Part shown: positions 1 to 8,269 of the stretch, one piece after another
How the letters are laid out: each line of letters begins with the position of its first letter
Numbering within the stretch: the stretch's first letter is position 1
Assembly (NCBI GenBank): GCA_020060215.1
Contig: JAGVAP010000062.1
Location: 1-64,000 of the forward strand
Reading direction: 5' to 3'
DNA length: 64,000 bases
Origin: Deltaproteobacteria bacterium
Lineage (GTDB): Bacteria > Desulfobacterota > DSM-4660 > Desulfatiglandales > HGW-15
Position numbers and translations under genes: made by a program
Notes under the pieces: model-generated
Told to the model about the DNA's origin: nothing
Seen by the model: only the letters and a program-made list of their open reading frames with translations
Databases searched by the model: none

Positions 1-456
1 CCTCCCCGGGAAAAGGCGAGCGCGGGGGCCGGGGAGCCCGGGAAAATGGCCGGTCCTCCGATATCCGAACTCCCTGCGACCGGTGCACCGCCGGAAGTCA
101 GGGCCGGCGCAGGGGACGAGTCGACTCCCTTCACCACCCCGCCCCAACCGGCGCCTCGGCCCGTGTCGGCGAACCCGGTTCAAAGGGAAAAGGCGGAAAC
201 CCCGGGACCGATCCCTTGGTCTCATGGGCAGGCGGTTCCTCCTCCAGGGGAGCCTTCCCGATCCGCACGCTGGGTGATTGCCAAAAAAGGAGACACCCTG
301 AGCAAGCTGGCGGTTGATGTCTATGGAAGGGTGGACGAGCGGATTCTGATGACCCTCCAGAAGAACAACCCTTCCATCTCCAATATCCACTGGATCGCGA
401 TCGGTCAGGAGATCTACTTCCCTCCGGATCGGCCACAAGAGGAAGGAACGAGGTAA
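1..456 (+). CDS. LysM-domain protein, C-terminal part (5' end outside window)
   Basis: The frame is open from the first base of the window, so this is the C-terminal end of a longer protein; the ATG at 46 is probably internal. A proline- and glycine-rich linker is followed by one LysM domain in the last 55 or so residues, with the typical KKGDTLSKLAVDVYG opening and an IAIGQEIYFP close. LysM domains bind peptidoglycan or other GlcNAc polymers in the periplasm. It lies 39 bp upstream of a BY-kinase gene. In exosortase-linked EPS loci an ExeA-type ATPase often sits here and can carry a C-terminal peptidoglycan-binding domain, so that is a plausible identity for the missing part, but no ATPase motif is visible in the window. 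Confidence 0.75.
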   Translation, partial: PPREKASAGAGEPGKMAGPPISELPATGAPPEVRAGAGDESTPFTTPPQPAPRPVSANPVQREKAETPGPIPWSHGQAVPPPGEPSRSARWVIAKKGDTLSKLAVDVYGRVDERILMTLQKNNPSISNIHWIAIGQEIYFPPDRPQEEGTR

Positions 457-495
457 CGAGGTGTAAACCCATTTCGGAGAGCTTGGAGCGGAGCC

Positions 496-1305
496 ATGGG
501 CAAGATATCGGATGCACTCGAGCGGCACAAAAAGGAAAAGGGCGTCAAAGACGAGGACACGCCTCCGGTTTTCCATTCAACCACCCCTTCCGGAGCCGAG
601 GAGAAAACGGCGAAATCGCTCGGCCCGCTGCCCGGGTACGACCACAGGATGGTCGTGCTCTCGGACCCGAGCTCCCTCGAGGCGGAGCACTTCAAGATGC
701 TGCGGGCCCAGATCCTCTTTCCCAAGGAGGGGAAGGTGCCGAAAACGATCATGATCACCAGCTCCTATCCCGGGGAAGGAAAGACCTACATATCCGCCAA
801 CCTGGCGGTCAGCATCGCCCTGGGAATCAATGAACATGTCCTGTTGATCGACTGCGACCTTCGCAATCCGAGCATCCACAAGTTCCTCGGGTATTCCAAC
901 AATCAGGGGCTGCACGAATATCTGACGGGTGAGAAGCCGCTCACGGACCTGATCATCCGGTCCGGGATCGACAAGCTCTCCCTGCTCTGTGCGGGGGGGC
1001 CATCCAGAAGGGCGGCGGAGCTGCTCTCCTCGGCAAAGATGAAAGAGTTCCTGACGGAAGTGAGGGACCGGTACCCCGATCGTTTCATCATCATCGATTC
1101 CACACCCACGCAGGTCACGGCGGAACCGAACGTGCTGTCCAACCTGGTGGATGGGATCGTGTTCGTCGTCCTGGCCGAGAGGGCGCCGCGGGCCTCGGTG
1201 AGGAAGAGCATCGAGCTTGTGGGCAGGGACAAGACGCTGGGCGTGGTCTTCAACGGCTACGATGAGAGCGTCAAGTTCCACAGGAGGTACTGCGCTCAAT
1301 ACTAG
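496..1305 (+). CDS. BY-kinase (CpsD/CapB-type tyrosine autokinase)
   Basis: A 269-residue cytoplasmic P-loop kinase of the kind that controls Wzy-dependent EPS chain length and export. The short N-terminus (MGKISDALER) matches stand-alone kinases of exosortase-type loci. Walker A is SSYPGEGKT (about residues 89-97), Walker A' is VLLIDCDLR (115-123) and Walker B is FIIIDS (197-202). There is no Wzz transmembrane domain, so the activating co-polymerase must be a separate protein, probably encoded upstream. The C-terminal tail has only two closely spaced tyrosines (RRYCAQY), a small version of the usual tyrosine cluster. Start ATG 496 follows a GGAG-type ribosome site. High confidence for the family. 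Confidence 0.88.
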   Translation: MGKISDALERHKKEKGVKDEDTPPVFHSTTPSGAEEKTAKSLGPLPGYDHRMVVLSDPSSLEAEHFKMLRAQILFPKEGKVPKTIMITSSYPGEGKTYISANLAVSIALGINEHVLLIDCDLRNPSIHKFLGYSNNQGLHEYLTGEKPLTDLIIRSGIDKLSLLCAGGPSRRAAELLSSAKMKEFLTEVRDRYPDRFIIIDSTPTQVTAEPNVLSNLVDGIVFVVLAERAPRASVRKSIELVGRDKTLGVVFNGYDESVKFHRRYCAQY

Positions 1306-1398
1306 GGCTTCCAAGGGGACTTGCGGGGGCTGCAGGGTCGAGCGCGGTCGGGCCGTTCAGGTCTCAAGATGGGAATCGACGTCCGCAATCGTTCAGTT

Positions 1399-1443
1399 GT
1401 GAACCAAGGGAACGTTTCGGTCCCGTTTCGTGAACCACGGAAC
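1399..1443 (+). repeat. Direct repeat in the leader upstream of the carrier-protein gene
   Basis: Within the 299-bp gap between the kinase (stop 1305) and the carrier protein (start 1605), GTGAACCAAGGGAAC (1399-1413) recurs as GTGAACCACGGAAC (1430-1443), a 31-bp period or about three helical turns. This spacing would suit a dimeric regulator, but no known operator was recognised. Nothing else in the gap looks like a gene. No convincing sigma-54 or sigma-70 promoter was found. Confidence 0.35.
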
Positions 1444-1604
1444 TCGGGCCGCAGAAGAGGAGCGTGATCACCGGTTTCGGTGGACGGCCGAAAGGGGCCT
1501 GTAACCGAAGGGGGCGGAGCCTGCATGCCGGGAGGGTTTGAGAAGCAAGGGGATCTCCGCACCGAATCCACAATCGAATCCGACGAGCAGACATGGGGGA
1601 AGAC

Positions 1605-1910
1605 ATGACGACGCAGTTGGCCTTGGACATTGCGCAGGAGATGGTCCCGAAAGAAGCGATCACCCGATTCCTGACAGAGGAACTTCTGCCGGTCAGCGGG
1701 GTGCGCGACATACCCTCCGCCGATGAGAACCTGCTGGACAGCGGCATTCTGGATTCTCTTGGAATCATGAAGCTGCTGGGCTACCTGGAGGCGACCTTTT
1801 CGATCAGGATCCGGGAGGAAGACCTTCTTCCTGAGAACTTTGAAAGCATCAACGCCATCACCCTCCTCCTTCAGGGCTACGAGGGGCACAGGCGGGACAC
1901 GCATGGATGA
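1605..1910 (+). CDS. Acyl/peptidyl carrier protein
   Basis: A 101-residue carrier protein. The phosphopantetheine attachment motif is LLDSGILDSLGIMKLLG, with the modified serine in the DSL triplet (Ser51 from this start). Hydrophobic helices flank it as in ACP/PCP folds. The start is taken at ATG 1605, which has a GGGGGA purine run just upstream; ATG 1593 is in frame but has a poor ribosome site. The gene overlaps the next one by 8 bp (ATGGATGA), indicating translational coupling. With the dehydrogenase and adenylating enzyme that follow, it forms a trio like PltL-PltE-PltF, in which an amino acid is loaded on the carrier and oxidised. The cargo here is unknown. Confidence 0.85.
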   Translation: MTTQLALDIAQEMVPKEAITRFLTEELLPVSGVRDIPSADENLLDSGILDSLGIMKLLGYLEATFSIRIREEDLLPENFESINAITLLLQGYEGHRRDTHG

Positions 1911-3063
1911 TCTTGCGAGAGACCCATCGATGAGGGAAGAAGACGGGCTGCTGCGCGCCTCGCTGCTGAGGTTCGGGAAAAAGGAACTGGACTGCGACAT
2001 GGTGGGCCGGGACAGGGACGGGGAGTTTTCGCGGGAAAGCTGGTCCAAGTGCGCCGGCATGGGCATCCAGGGGTTGCTGATCCCGAAGGAATACGGGGGC
2101 TCGGGATTCGACCTGCCGTCCGGCCTCATCGGCCTGGAGGCCCTGAGTTACAGCACCAGGGACAACGGCATCGTCCATGCCATGGTCCCCCAGATGTGCT
2201 GCGGCGTCCAGCTTCTCCTGTTCGGGAGCGAGCCGATGAAGCGGAGATATCTCCCGGACATCGCGCAGGGCCGGAAGGTGTGCGCCCAGGCGATCACGGA
2301 GCCGGATGCGGGTTCGGATGTGGGCGGCATGAAGACCCGATACGAGAAAACGGATTCCATGGTCCGGATCACCGGGACCAAGACCTTTGTCTCGAATGCG
2401 CCGATCGCGGACATCGTCGTGGTCTACGCAGCGGCGCGGACGCACGAGAAAGGTCCCCATGCGATATCGTGCTTTCTCGTCGAGAGCGGGACTCCGGGCC
2501 TGTGGCGTGGAAAGCCGCTGGAGAAGATGGGGCTGAGGACCCTGCTGAACGGAGACCTGGTCTTTGACGGGTGCGGAATCCCTCTCGAACAGATCGTGGG
2601 GCGGGAAAGACAGGGATTCTTCATGCTGAACGAGACGATGGAATGGGAGAGGCTGCTGATGGGGGCCGTGCACCTCGGGGTCATGCAGCGCGTCATGGAA
2701 AAGACGATCCAGTATGCGAAAGAGAGGACCCAGTTCGGCAGCCCCATCGGGAAGTACCAGGCCGTTTCCCACCGGATCGCCGACATGAAGGTCAGCATCG
2801 AACTCGGCAGGGCCATTCTGTACAAGGCGGGCCGATTGAAGGCGGAGCTTCAAAGGGCGCCGCTGGAGGCGAGCATTGCGAAGGTCCACCTCAGTGAAAG
2901 CCTCAAGCGGATCTGCATGGACGCGGTCCAGATCCATGGCGCCTACGGCTACTCCAAGGAGTTCGAACTGGAAAGGGAACTCCGGGACAGCATTGCCGGG
3001 ACGGTGTATTCGGGAACGTCCGAGATCCAGAGAAACATCATATCGAGGTTCCTGGGCTTGTAG
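1903..3063 (+). CDS. Acyl-CoA dehydrogenase-like flavoenzyme, probably acting on carrier-bound substrate
   Basis: A 386-residue member of the acyl-CoA dehydrogenase superfamily with all three domains. The FAD/substrate motif AITEPDAGSDVGG is in the first half, the C-terminal helical domain has YAKERTQFGSPIGKYQ, and the end is VYSGTSEIQRNII. In medium-chain enzymes the catalytic base is the Glu of YEGT; here that position is Ser370. Instead Glu249 in EWERLLMGAVHLG lines up with the base used by isovaleryl-CoA dehydrogenase (LERLV), so the enzyme is probably active. Start ATG 1903 overlaps the carrier-protein stop. An alternative start is ATG 1930. Context suggests alpha,beta-oxidation of an acyl or aminoacyl group on the carrier, as done by PltE/RedW. 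Confidence 0.85.
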   Translation: MDDLARDPSMREEDGLLRASLLRFGKKELDCDMVGRDRDGEFSRESWSKCAGMGIQGLLIPKEYGGSGFDLPSGLIGLEALSYSTRDNGIVHAMVPQMCCGVQLLLFGSEPMKRRYLPDIAQGRKVCAQAITEPDAGSDVGGMKTRYEKTDSMVRITGTKTFVSNAPIADIVVVYAAARTHEKGPHAISCFLVESGTPGLWRGKPLEKMGLRTLLNGDLVFDGCGIPLEQIVGRERQGFFMLNETMEWERLLMGAVHLGVMQRVMEKTIQYAKERTQFGSPIGKYQAVSHRIADMKVSIELGRAILYKAGRLKAELQRAPLEASIAKVHLSESLKRICMDAVQIHGAYGYSKEFELERELRDSIAGTVYSGTSEIQRNIISRFLGL

Positions 3064-3115
3064 TCGCAGGGGTGAACGAAGGAGTCATTGCGGGAACAGG
3101 GGAGTCGGTTGAAGA

Positions 3116-4723
3116 ATGAACGGGTATCTGGTTCAGCACTACCTCGACAGGAGCCTCGATTCGCGGAGAGGCCGGACCGCGGCGGTATCCGCAGACGAGC
3201 GGATCGGCTACGAAGAACTCTATGCCGGGTCGAACCGGCTTGCCCATGCCCTCGCGAGACTGGGAGTGAGGAGGCAGGACCGTGTGGGGATCCTGCTGGG
3301 GAGGACGCCGAAGATCCTCACGGCGATCTGCGGGGTCTTGAAGGCGGACGGGGTTTATGTCCCCCTCGCTCACGACGGGAACGAAGATCGCGTGCGCGAA
3401 AACATCTGCGACTGCATGCCCAAACTCCTCCTCTGCGAGGGTGCGACCCTGGAGAAGGCAAGGAGGCTCGCCTCGGGCCATACCCCCCCTCTCCGCCTGG
3501 TCGTGATGGGGAGGAGAGATCCGGGTGGAGCGGGGGTCGACGAGGCCGGCACGATCTGGTGGGATCAGGTCGAGGCGGAAGAGGAATCGGCGCCCCTCTA
3601 CAGAAACATCGATACGGACCTGGCCTACATCCTCTACACCTCCGGGAGCACAGGGAAGCAGAAAGGGGTGATGATCTCCCACCTGAACATCCTGAACTAC
3701 ATCGAGTGGGCGGTGAGCCGCTTTGAGATGACGGACTCCGACGTGATCCTGGGCACGGCGCCGTTCTACTTCGACATGTCCACGTTCGACCTCTTCTGCG
3801 CCTTGAGATCAGGGGCGAAACTCTGCATCGCGGACAAGAAGCACCTCCTGTTTCCTACCCTGCTCTTCGACCTGATCGAGAAGGAATCGGTCACGATCTG
3901 GAAGGGGGCGGCCTCCCTGGTGGCTTACGTCGCACAAAACGTCCGGCTGGAACCCCGCCGGGTCAGGTCTCTCAGGAAAATCCTCTCGGGAGGGGAACCC
4001 CTGTCCACCAGAAGCCTGATTCGGTGGAAGAGCGCCTACCCGGACAAGGAGTTCTACAACGTCTACGGTCCCACCGAGGCCACGGGGATATCGGCCTGTT
4101 ACCGTGTCGAGAGCGTGCCGGAAAACGAAGAGGAGCGCATCCCGATCGGCAGGGCGTGCGAGAACACGGAGATCCTGCTCCTCGACGAGGACGGCCACCT
4201 CGCAGGGGAAGGCGAAACAGGAGAGATCTATATCCGCGGGTCCGGCCTGAGTCGCGGCTACTGGAGGGATGATGAGGCGACCCAAAAGGCGTTCCCGCTC
4301 ATTGCGGTCGGAGAACTGCCTCCGGATCGGGCGCACAGGACCGGAGACCTGGGCCGCTTACGCAAGGACGGCCAGTGCATGTTCATGGGGAGGAAGGACC
4401 ACCAGATCAAGCATATGGGATATCGGTTCAACCTGCGGGAAGTGGAAGAGGCCATGCTGTCGCTCCCCATGGTTCGGGACGTTGCGGTTTTCCTGGGGAA
4501 AAGAGCGGGCGCGGAGTTCGGGGAGGTGGTCGGGTGCGCCGACCTCGAGAAGAGCGAAAAGGGAGCGGACTTGTCCGGAATGCTTTCGGCCGTACTGCCG
4601 AGGTACATGGTGCCGAGCAAGATCGTGGAAGTGGGGGTGCTGCCGAGAAACGACCGGGGGAAGGTCGACCGTTTCGCGCTGAGAAGGCTGCTCCAGGAAC
4701 GGGAAGGGTACCGGTTCGAATGA
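3116..4723 (+). CDS. Stand-alone amino-acid adenylating enzyme (DltA/PltF-like)
   Basis: A 535-residue ANL-superfamily ligase that would activate a carboxylate as its AMP ester and load it on the carrier protein two genes upstream. Visible motifs are the P-loop YTSGSTGKQKG (174-184), FDMSTFD (219-225, with the aspartate at 220 that in NRPS A-domains holds a substrate amino group), YGPTEAT (317-323), RTGDLG (408-413) and the catalytic lysine in RNDRGKVD (Lys516). By eye it resembles DltA (D-alanine ligase) more than fatty acyl-CoA ligases. The pocket read off against GrsA (about D, M, F, K, I, S, V, G, I) matches no code I know. No condensation or carrier domain is fused. It ends just before a repeat cluster. 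Confidence 0.85.
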   Translation: MNGYLVQHYLDRSLDSRRGRTAAVSADERIGYEELYAGSNRLAHALARLGVRRQDRVGILLGRTPKILTAICGVLKADGVYVPLAHDGNEDRVRENICDCMPKLLLCEGATLEKARRLASGHTPPLRLVVMGRRDPGGAGVDEAGTIWWDQVEAEEESAPLYRNIDTDLAYILYTSGSTGKQKGVMISHLNILNYIEWAVSRFEMTDSDVILGTAPFYFDMSTFDLFCALRSGAKLCIADKKHLLFPTLLFDLIEKESVTIWKGAASLVAYVAQNVRLEPRRVRSLRKILSGGEPLSTRSLIRWKSAYPDKEFYNVYGPTEATGISACYRVESVPENEEERIPIGRACENTEILLLDEDGHLAGEGETGEIYIRGSGLSRGYWRDDEATQKAFPLIAVGELPPDRAHRTGDLGRLRKDGQCMFMGRKDHQIKHMGYRFNLREVEEAMLSLPMVRDVAVFLGKRAGAEFGEVVGCADLEKSEKGADLSGMLSAVLPRYMVPSKIVEVGVLPRNDRGKVDRFALRRLLQEREGYRFE

Positions 4724-4737
4724 GGGAAGAACGAGGG

Positions 4738-4905
4738 AACATCGAACATCGAAACGTCCAACGTCGAATGGAAAACCCCCTGTAGGAGCAAGCTCTGCTT
4801 GCGATCACGGGCGCCCGCGGATCCCCAAAGGAATCGCAACCGGGAGGGTGCTCCTACAAAACCAAATGCTCTTTTTCTTCTGTAGGAACAGGCTCTGCTT
4901 GCGAG
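4738..4905. repeat. Cluster of REP-like palindromes with composite flank
   Basis: The gap between the adenylating enzyme and the amidohydrolase is made of repeats. A CGAAC-rich unit (4738-4770) leads into CTGTAGGAGCAAGCTCTGCT plus TGCGATC (4780-4806). A diverged copy in reverse orientation follows (4832-4860), then a third forward copy (4880-4905). The same palindrome occurs at 34463, 34502, 45215 and 56045. The AGCAAGCTCTGCTTGC core can form a stem-loop, as in the REP sequences of pseudomonads. No gene is seen here. Confidence 0.75.
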
Positions 4906-4935
4906 AATCGGGGAAAATCGAAAGATGAACGTCCG

Positions 4936-6027
4936 ATGACGAGAATCGAGCGCGATCAGGTGAAGCGGTACCTGGAGAGGGTGAGGGAATTCAGGAAGGA
5001 CCGGAACCTCTATGACTGTCACGTGCATCCCTTCGAGGTCCTCTTCTGTGAAGACGATCGTACGGTTCCAGGCCGGGGCGGGTGGCCCGATGCTTCCTGC
5101 GGATTCGCGATGCCCGAGATCGGAGCGATCACGGAAGCGCAGGATGGCCTGCGGAACTCCGCAGAGCGGTTCAAACGATCTGCGCAGGTGCTGTCCTTGA
5201 GAAGCAGGTACCGCAACCCCTGTCCCGAGTGTTTCCTGAGCCACATGGCGGCGGCCTCCGTGGACGTCTCGCTCCTTCTGCCGATTGCCTCGGGCTCGGA
5301 AGAGGCGGAACCCGCCATGTCCCGTGTGGCGGCGCTATTCGGCCGGGACAAGAGGTTCGTGCTGGGCTGCAGCATCCCGAACACGATCGAGAATTCCGAG
5401 ATCGACCCGTTCTTGTCGCGGATGGAGTCTTTGTACGGAGTGAAGGCGGTCAAGCTCCATCACAACATCACCGGGATCGACCTGGCTGCAGACTGGGGGA
5501 AGGAAAGGACCGATGCCATCCTCGACGGCTGCAGAAAAAGCGGTTTGCCCCTGGTCGTTCATGGGGGCAGGAGCAATGCGGTCAAGGAGGCCGCCGCCCG
5601 GGGATACGCACGTATGGCCAATCTGAAGGAGATCGACTGGAGCGCGAGCGGAAGGGCTGTGGTCATTTCCCACGGGGGGGCGTATGAATGCGGTTCGCTC
5701 GAGGTGAAGGAGGAGGTGCTCCCGGCGCTCGGCCGTTTGCTCCTGCGCCACGACAACCTGCTCGTGGACTTGTCCGGACTGGACTGCGAGACTCAAATCC
5801 GTTTCCTCCGGAAGATCGGGCCGGAAAGGGTCGTCTTCGGGTCGGACGCGCTCTACGGTCCACCCTGGAGGGAGGCGGCGAAGCTCGTCTTCTCGTTGGA
5901 AAAGGCGGGATGCAACGTCGAGAGGGGCTTCTTGATGATCGGGAGCGAGACTCCCGAGAAACACCTCTTCGAAAGGATGAAAGGCCATGTTCGAGGATCT
6001 CCTCCTAAGGCTCTCTCGAATCATTGA
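4936..6027 (+). CDS. Amidohydrolase_2-type TIM-barrel metal hydrolase
   Basis: A 363-residue protein with the layout of the amidohydrolase-related (Amidohydrolase_2) family. It has an N-terminal metal-binding HxH (YDCHVHPFEVLF), VKLHHN in mid-protein, LVVHGGR and ISHGG strands, and a C-terminal catalytic-type Asp in VVFGSDALYG. These enzymes hydrolyse or decarboxylate small carboxylates and amides in the cytoplasm. Its place between a carrier-linked acyl module and amino-sugar genes suggests that it trims or releases a pathway intermediate, but the substrate cannot be read from the sequence. Start ATG 4936 has a weak ribosome site and is the least certain part. The 3' end overlaps the next gene by 41 bp. 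Confidence 0.75.
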   Translation: MTRIERDQVKRYLERVREFRKDRNLYDCHVHPFEVLFCEDDRTVPGRGGWPDASCGFAMPEIGAITEAQDGLRNSAERFKRSAQVLSLRSRYRNPCPECFLSHMAAASVDVSLLLPIASGSEEAEPAMSRVAALFGRDKRFVLGCSIPNTIENSEIDPFLSRMESLYGVKAVKLHHNITGIDLAADWGKERTDAILDGCRKSGLPLVVHGGRSNAVKEAAARGYARMANLKEIDWSASGRAVVISHGGAYECGSLEVKEEVLPALGRLLLRHDNLLVDLSGLDCETQIRFLRKIGPERVVFGSDALYGPPWREAAKLVFSLEKAGCNVERGFLMIGSETPEKHLFERMKGHVRGSPPKALSNH

Positions 6028-6649
6028 GGCCTACGAAGAAAAGGGCGTTTCGGCCGTTTTCCGTAAGACCCTTCCTGTGAAGGAAACCACGATAAAGACG
6101 CGGTTGATGCTGGAGCGGTTGAAGACGGGATTTCCGGTTCGCGATCACCGGGACGCGGAGTGCCTGGAGATACGGCTGGAGGGACTGGACGCAGGCGAGC
6201 TTCAGTACGAAGACAGAAACAGATACATCAAGGCCAGGAACCACCTCCTCGCAGGCCACAAGGGAATCGCCCTGGCAAAGCAGGGGAAGGTCATGGGGGA
6301 CATCTGGTACGTGGCCAATCCCGGCGGCGGGGCGGGTCCGATCCATCCGGACCTGGCGTGGCTGGACATCGAGCTCGGCGCCGAGGACGTCTACCTCTTC
6401 GATATGGACCTGATGAAGGAGCACAGAGGGGGCGGAGCGGCTCGTCTGCTCATGGGAGGCGCGCTGAACCGGATGAAGGAGAAGGGCTACAGAAGGGCGT
6501 ACGGGTACTATGTCTCCAACAATATTCCTGCCCTTTGGACCCACAGGATGCTGGGATACGAGGAGCTGTCCAGGGTCGAGGTGAAGCGATGGCTCGGTCG
6601 TTGCCGCCGGGTGAAAGAGGAGCAGGTTGCCGAAAGGAGAAATGCATGA
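5987..6649 (+). CDS. GNAT-family acyltransferase
   Basis: A 220-residue protein whose second half has GNAT features: a beta-strand pair ending YLFDMDLMKEHRGGGAARLL, where RGGGAA fits the R/Q-x-x-G-x-G/A acyl-CoA pyrophosphate loop, followed by a helix and ALWTHRMLGYEEL, the usual C-terminal strand. The N-terminal 60 residues are a separate helical region. It probably moves an acyl group to an amine. The start lies inside the previous gene, and the stop overlaps the next start as ATGA, so the group is translationally coupled. The donor could be acetyl-CoA or, more interestingly, the acyl-carrier protein encoded upstream; nothing in the sequence decides this. Confidence 0.7.
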   Translation: MFEDLLLRLSRIIEAYEEKGVSAVFRKTLPVKETTIKTRLMLERLKTGFPVRDHRDAECLEIRLEGLDAGELQYEDRNRYIKARNHLLAGHKGIALAKQGKVMGDIWYVANPGGGAGPIHPDLAWLDIELGAEDVYLFDMDLMKEHRGGGAARLLMGGALNRMKEKGYRRAYGYYVSNNIPALWTHRMLGYEELSRVEVKRWLGRCRRVKEEQVAERRNA

Positions 6650-7656
6650 TCAGGGCAGGATTGATCGGCTACGGGTACTGGGGTCCGAACATCGCGAGGA
6701 ACTTCCAGAGCAACCCCGAAATCGAATTCGCAGCCGTCTGCGACTTCTCGCCGGACCGGCTGAGGGCCGCGAGAAGGATGTACCCGTATCTCAAGGCGGT
6801 GGAAAAGCCGGAGGAGCTCTTCAAGGACAACACGCTCGATGCGATCGCCGTCGCAACCCCGGTCTCCACCCATTACGAGCTCGCGAAGGGCGCGATCCTG
6901 GGGGGGAAGCATGTGTGGCTGGAAAAACCCATGACCGAGACGGTGGAGCAGGGGGAGGAGCTCATCGAGCTTTCCGAAAGACATCGGAAGGTCCTTCTGG
7001 TGGATCACACCTTCATCTACACGGGCGCGGTCCAGAAGATCAAGGAACTCGTCGACAAGGGCGAGCTCGGTGAACTCGTCTACTATGATTCGACCCGGGT
7101 GAATCTCGGACTGTTCCAGCAGGACGTGGATGTAATCTGGGACCTTGCCCCGCACGACATCTCGATCATGAACTACGTCATGCCGCTCAAGAACCTCATG
7201 GTCTCGGCCACCGGCTGCCACTACTACGGAGACAAGCTCATCGCCAAGGCCCTGTTGACGATCTACATGGAGCAGAACAAGACGGGCCATATCAACGTGA
7301 GCTGGGTTTCGCCGGTCAAGATCCGCCAGACGCTGATCGGAGGCACCTCGAAAATGATCCTCTATGACGACAACCAGCCCAGCGAAAAGATCAGGGTCTA
7401 TGACAAAGGGGTGGACCTCTACGAAACCAAGGAGGCCCTCTATCACCTGAAGGTCCAGTACCGGGTGGGCGACATGCATGCCCCCAAGCTGAACGATCTG
7501 GAGGCCCTCTCCTTCGAGACCAAGCATTTCGTGGATTGCATCAGCCAGGGAAAAAAGCCCATGACCGACTGCGAGGCCGGTCTGGAAGTGGTGAAGATCC
7601 TGAGCGCATCCCGCAAATCGCTCCAGGGGAACGGGAGGCCGGTGGAGTTGAACTGA
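6646..7656 (+). CDS. Gfo/Idh/MocA-family nucleotide-sugar oxidoreductase
   Basis: A 336-residue NAD(P)-dependent enzyme. The Rossmann motif is LIGYGYWG (residues 7-13 region), EKPMT marks the conserved lysine of the family (Glu-Lys-Pro at 93-95), and WDLAPHDISIMNY supplies the catalytic-region histidine. Start ATG 6646 overlaps the GNAT stop by 4 bp; the reading frame is open further upstream, but that part is antisense noise relative to the GNAT gene. It is followed 3 bp later by a WbpD-like acyltransferase. That pairing is typical of WlbA/WbpB enzymes, which oxidise C3 of a UDP-N-acetylhexosaminuronic acid before amination. A second Gfo/Idh gene lies at 13404. Confidence 0.85.
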   Translation: MIRAGLIGYGYWGPNIARNFQSNPEIEFAAVCDFSPDRLRAARRMYPYLKAVEKPEELFKDNTLDAIAVATPVSTHYELAKGAILGGKHVWLEKPMTETVEQGEELIELSERHRKVLLVDHTFIYTGAVQKIKELVDKGELGELVYYDSTRVNLGLFQQDVDVIWDLAPHDISIMNYVMPLKNLMVSATGCHYYGDKLIAKALLTIYMEQNKTGHINVSWVSPVKIRQTLIGGTSKMILYDDNQPSEKIRVYDKGVDLYETKEALYHLKVQYRVGDMHAPKLNDLEALSFETKHFVDCISQGKKPMTDCEAGLEVVKILSASRKSLQGNGRPVELN

Positions 7657-7659
7657 AGC

Positions 7660-8226
7660 ATGGGTCCCATCGTGGGACTTATGCGACCTGTCCGGAGGCG
7701 CATGAAGAAGATCGCGGCCAGCGTCGAGCTGGGAAAAGACGTCGTCCTGAATGATTTCATCAATCTCTACGGGTGCAGGATCGGGGACGGCACCCGGATC
7801 GGTCCGTTCGTGGAAGTCCAGAAGAACGCGACCATAGGAAAGCGGTGCAAGATTCAGAGCCACACCTTCATCTGCGAGGGGGTCGTCATCGAAGACGAGG
7901 TATTCGTGGGGCACGGGGTGGTCTTCATCAACGACCGCTATCCGATGGCCACCACCGATACCGGCCTTCTTCAGGCGGATGCGGACTGGACGGTCATTGG
8001 GACAAGGGTCGAGAGAAGGGCATCGATCGGCTCCAATGCCACCATCCTCTGCGGCGTGACGGTCGGGGAAGGAGCGATTGTCGGGGCGGGAAGCGTGGTG
8101 GTCAGGGACGTCCCTGCGGGGGCCATCGTGGCCGGGAACCCGGCCAGGGTGATTCGGAAGCGGCGCAGTGCGAAGGTGGATTCCGATGGCCTGCAAGAGG
8201 CTGGAGCCGGCGGCCGGAGGCCATGA
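7660..8226 (+). CDS. Left-handed beta-helix N-acyltransferase, WbpD/WlbB-like
   Basis: A 188-residue hexapeptide-repeat protein. Imperfect [LIV]-G-x(4) repeats run from about residue 25 ([20 protein letters not shown]) to 150, and the C-terminal [10 protein letters not shown] is the usual coenzyme A-site ending. FINDRYP is a loop typical of the WbpD/WlbB acetyltransferases that acetylate the 3-amino group of UDP-GlcNAc3NA. It follows its likely partner dehydrogenase by 3 bp. The tail past residue 170 is repeat-free and overlaps the upstream noise of the next gene. The acyl donor is presumably acetyl-CoA, although a carrier protein is encoded nearby. Confidence 0.85.
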   Translation: MGPIVGLMRPVRRRMKKIAASVELGKDVVLNDFINLYGCRIGDGTRIGPFVEVQKNATIGKRCKIQSHTFICEGVVIEDEVFVGHGVVFINDRYPMATTDTGLLQADADWTVIGTRVERRASIGSNATILCGVTVGEGAIVGAGSVVVRDVPAGAIVAGNPARVIRKRRSAKVDSDGLQEAGAGGRRP

Positions 8227-8269
8227 GACGTTCACCGCTTCCTGGTCGTCTCCGGAAGGGAAAAAGAGG

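Noticed and set aside
4832..4860. Intrinsic terminator after the adenylating-enzyme gene.
   Set aside because: The hairpins belong to REP-like repeats and no T-run follows; read-through to the amidohydrolase is possible.
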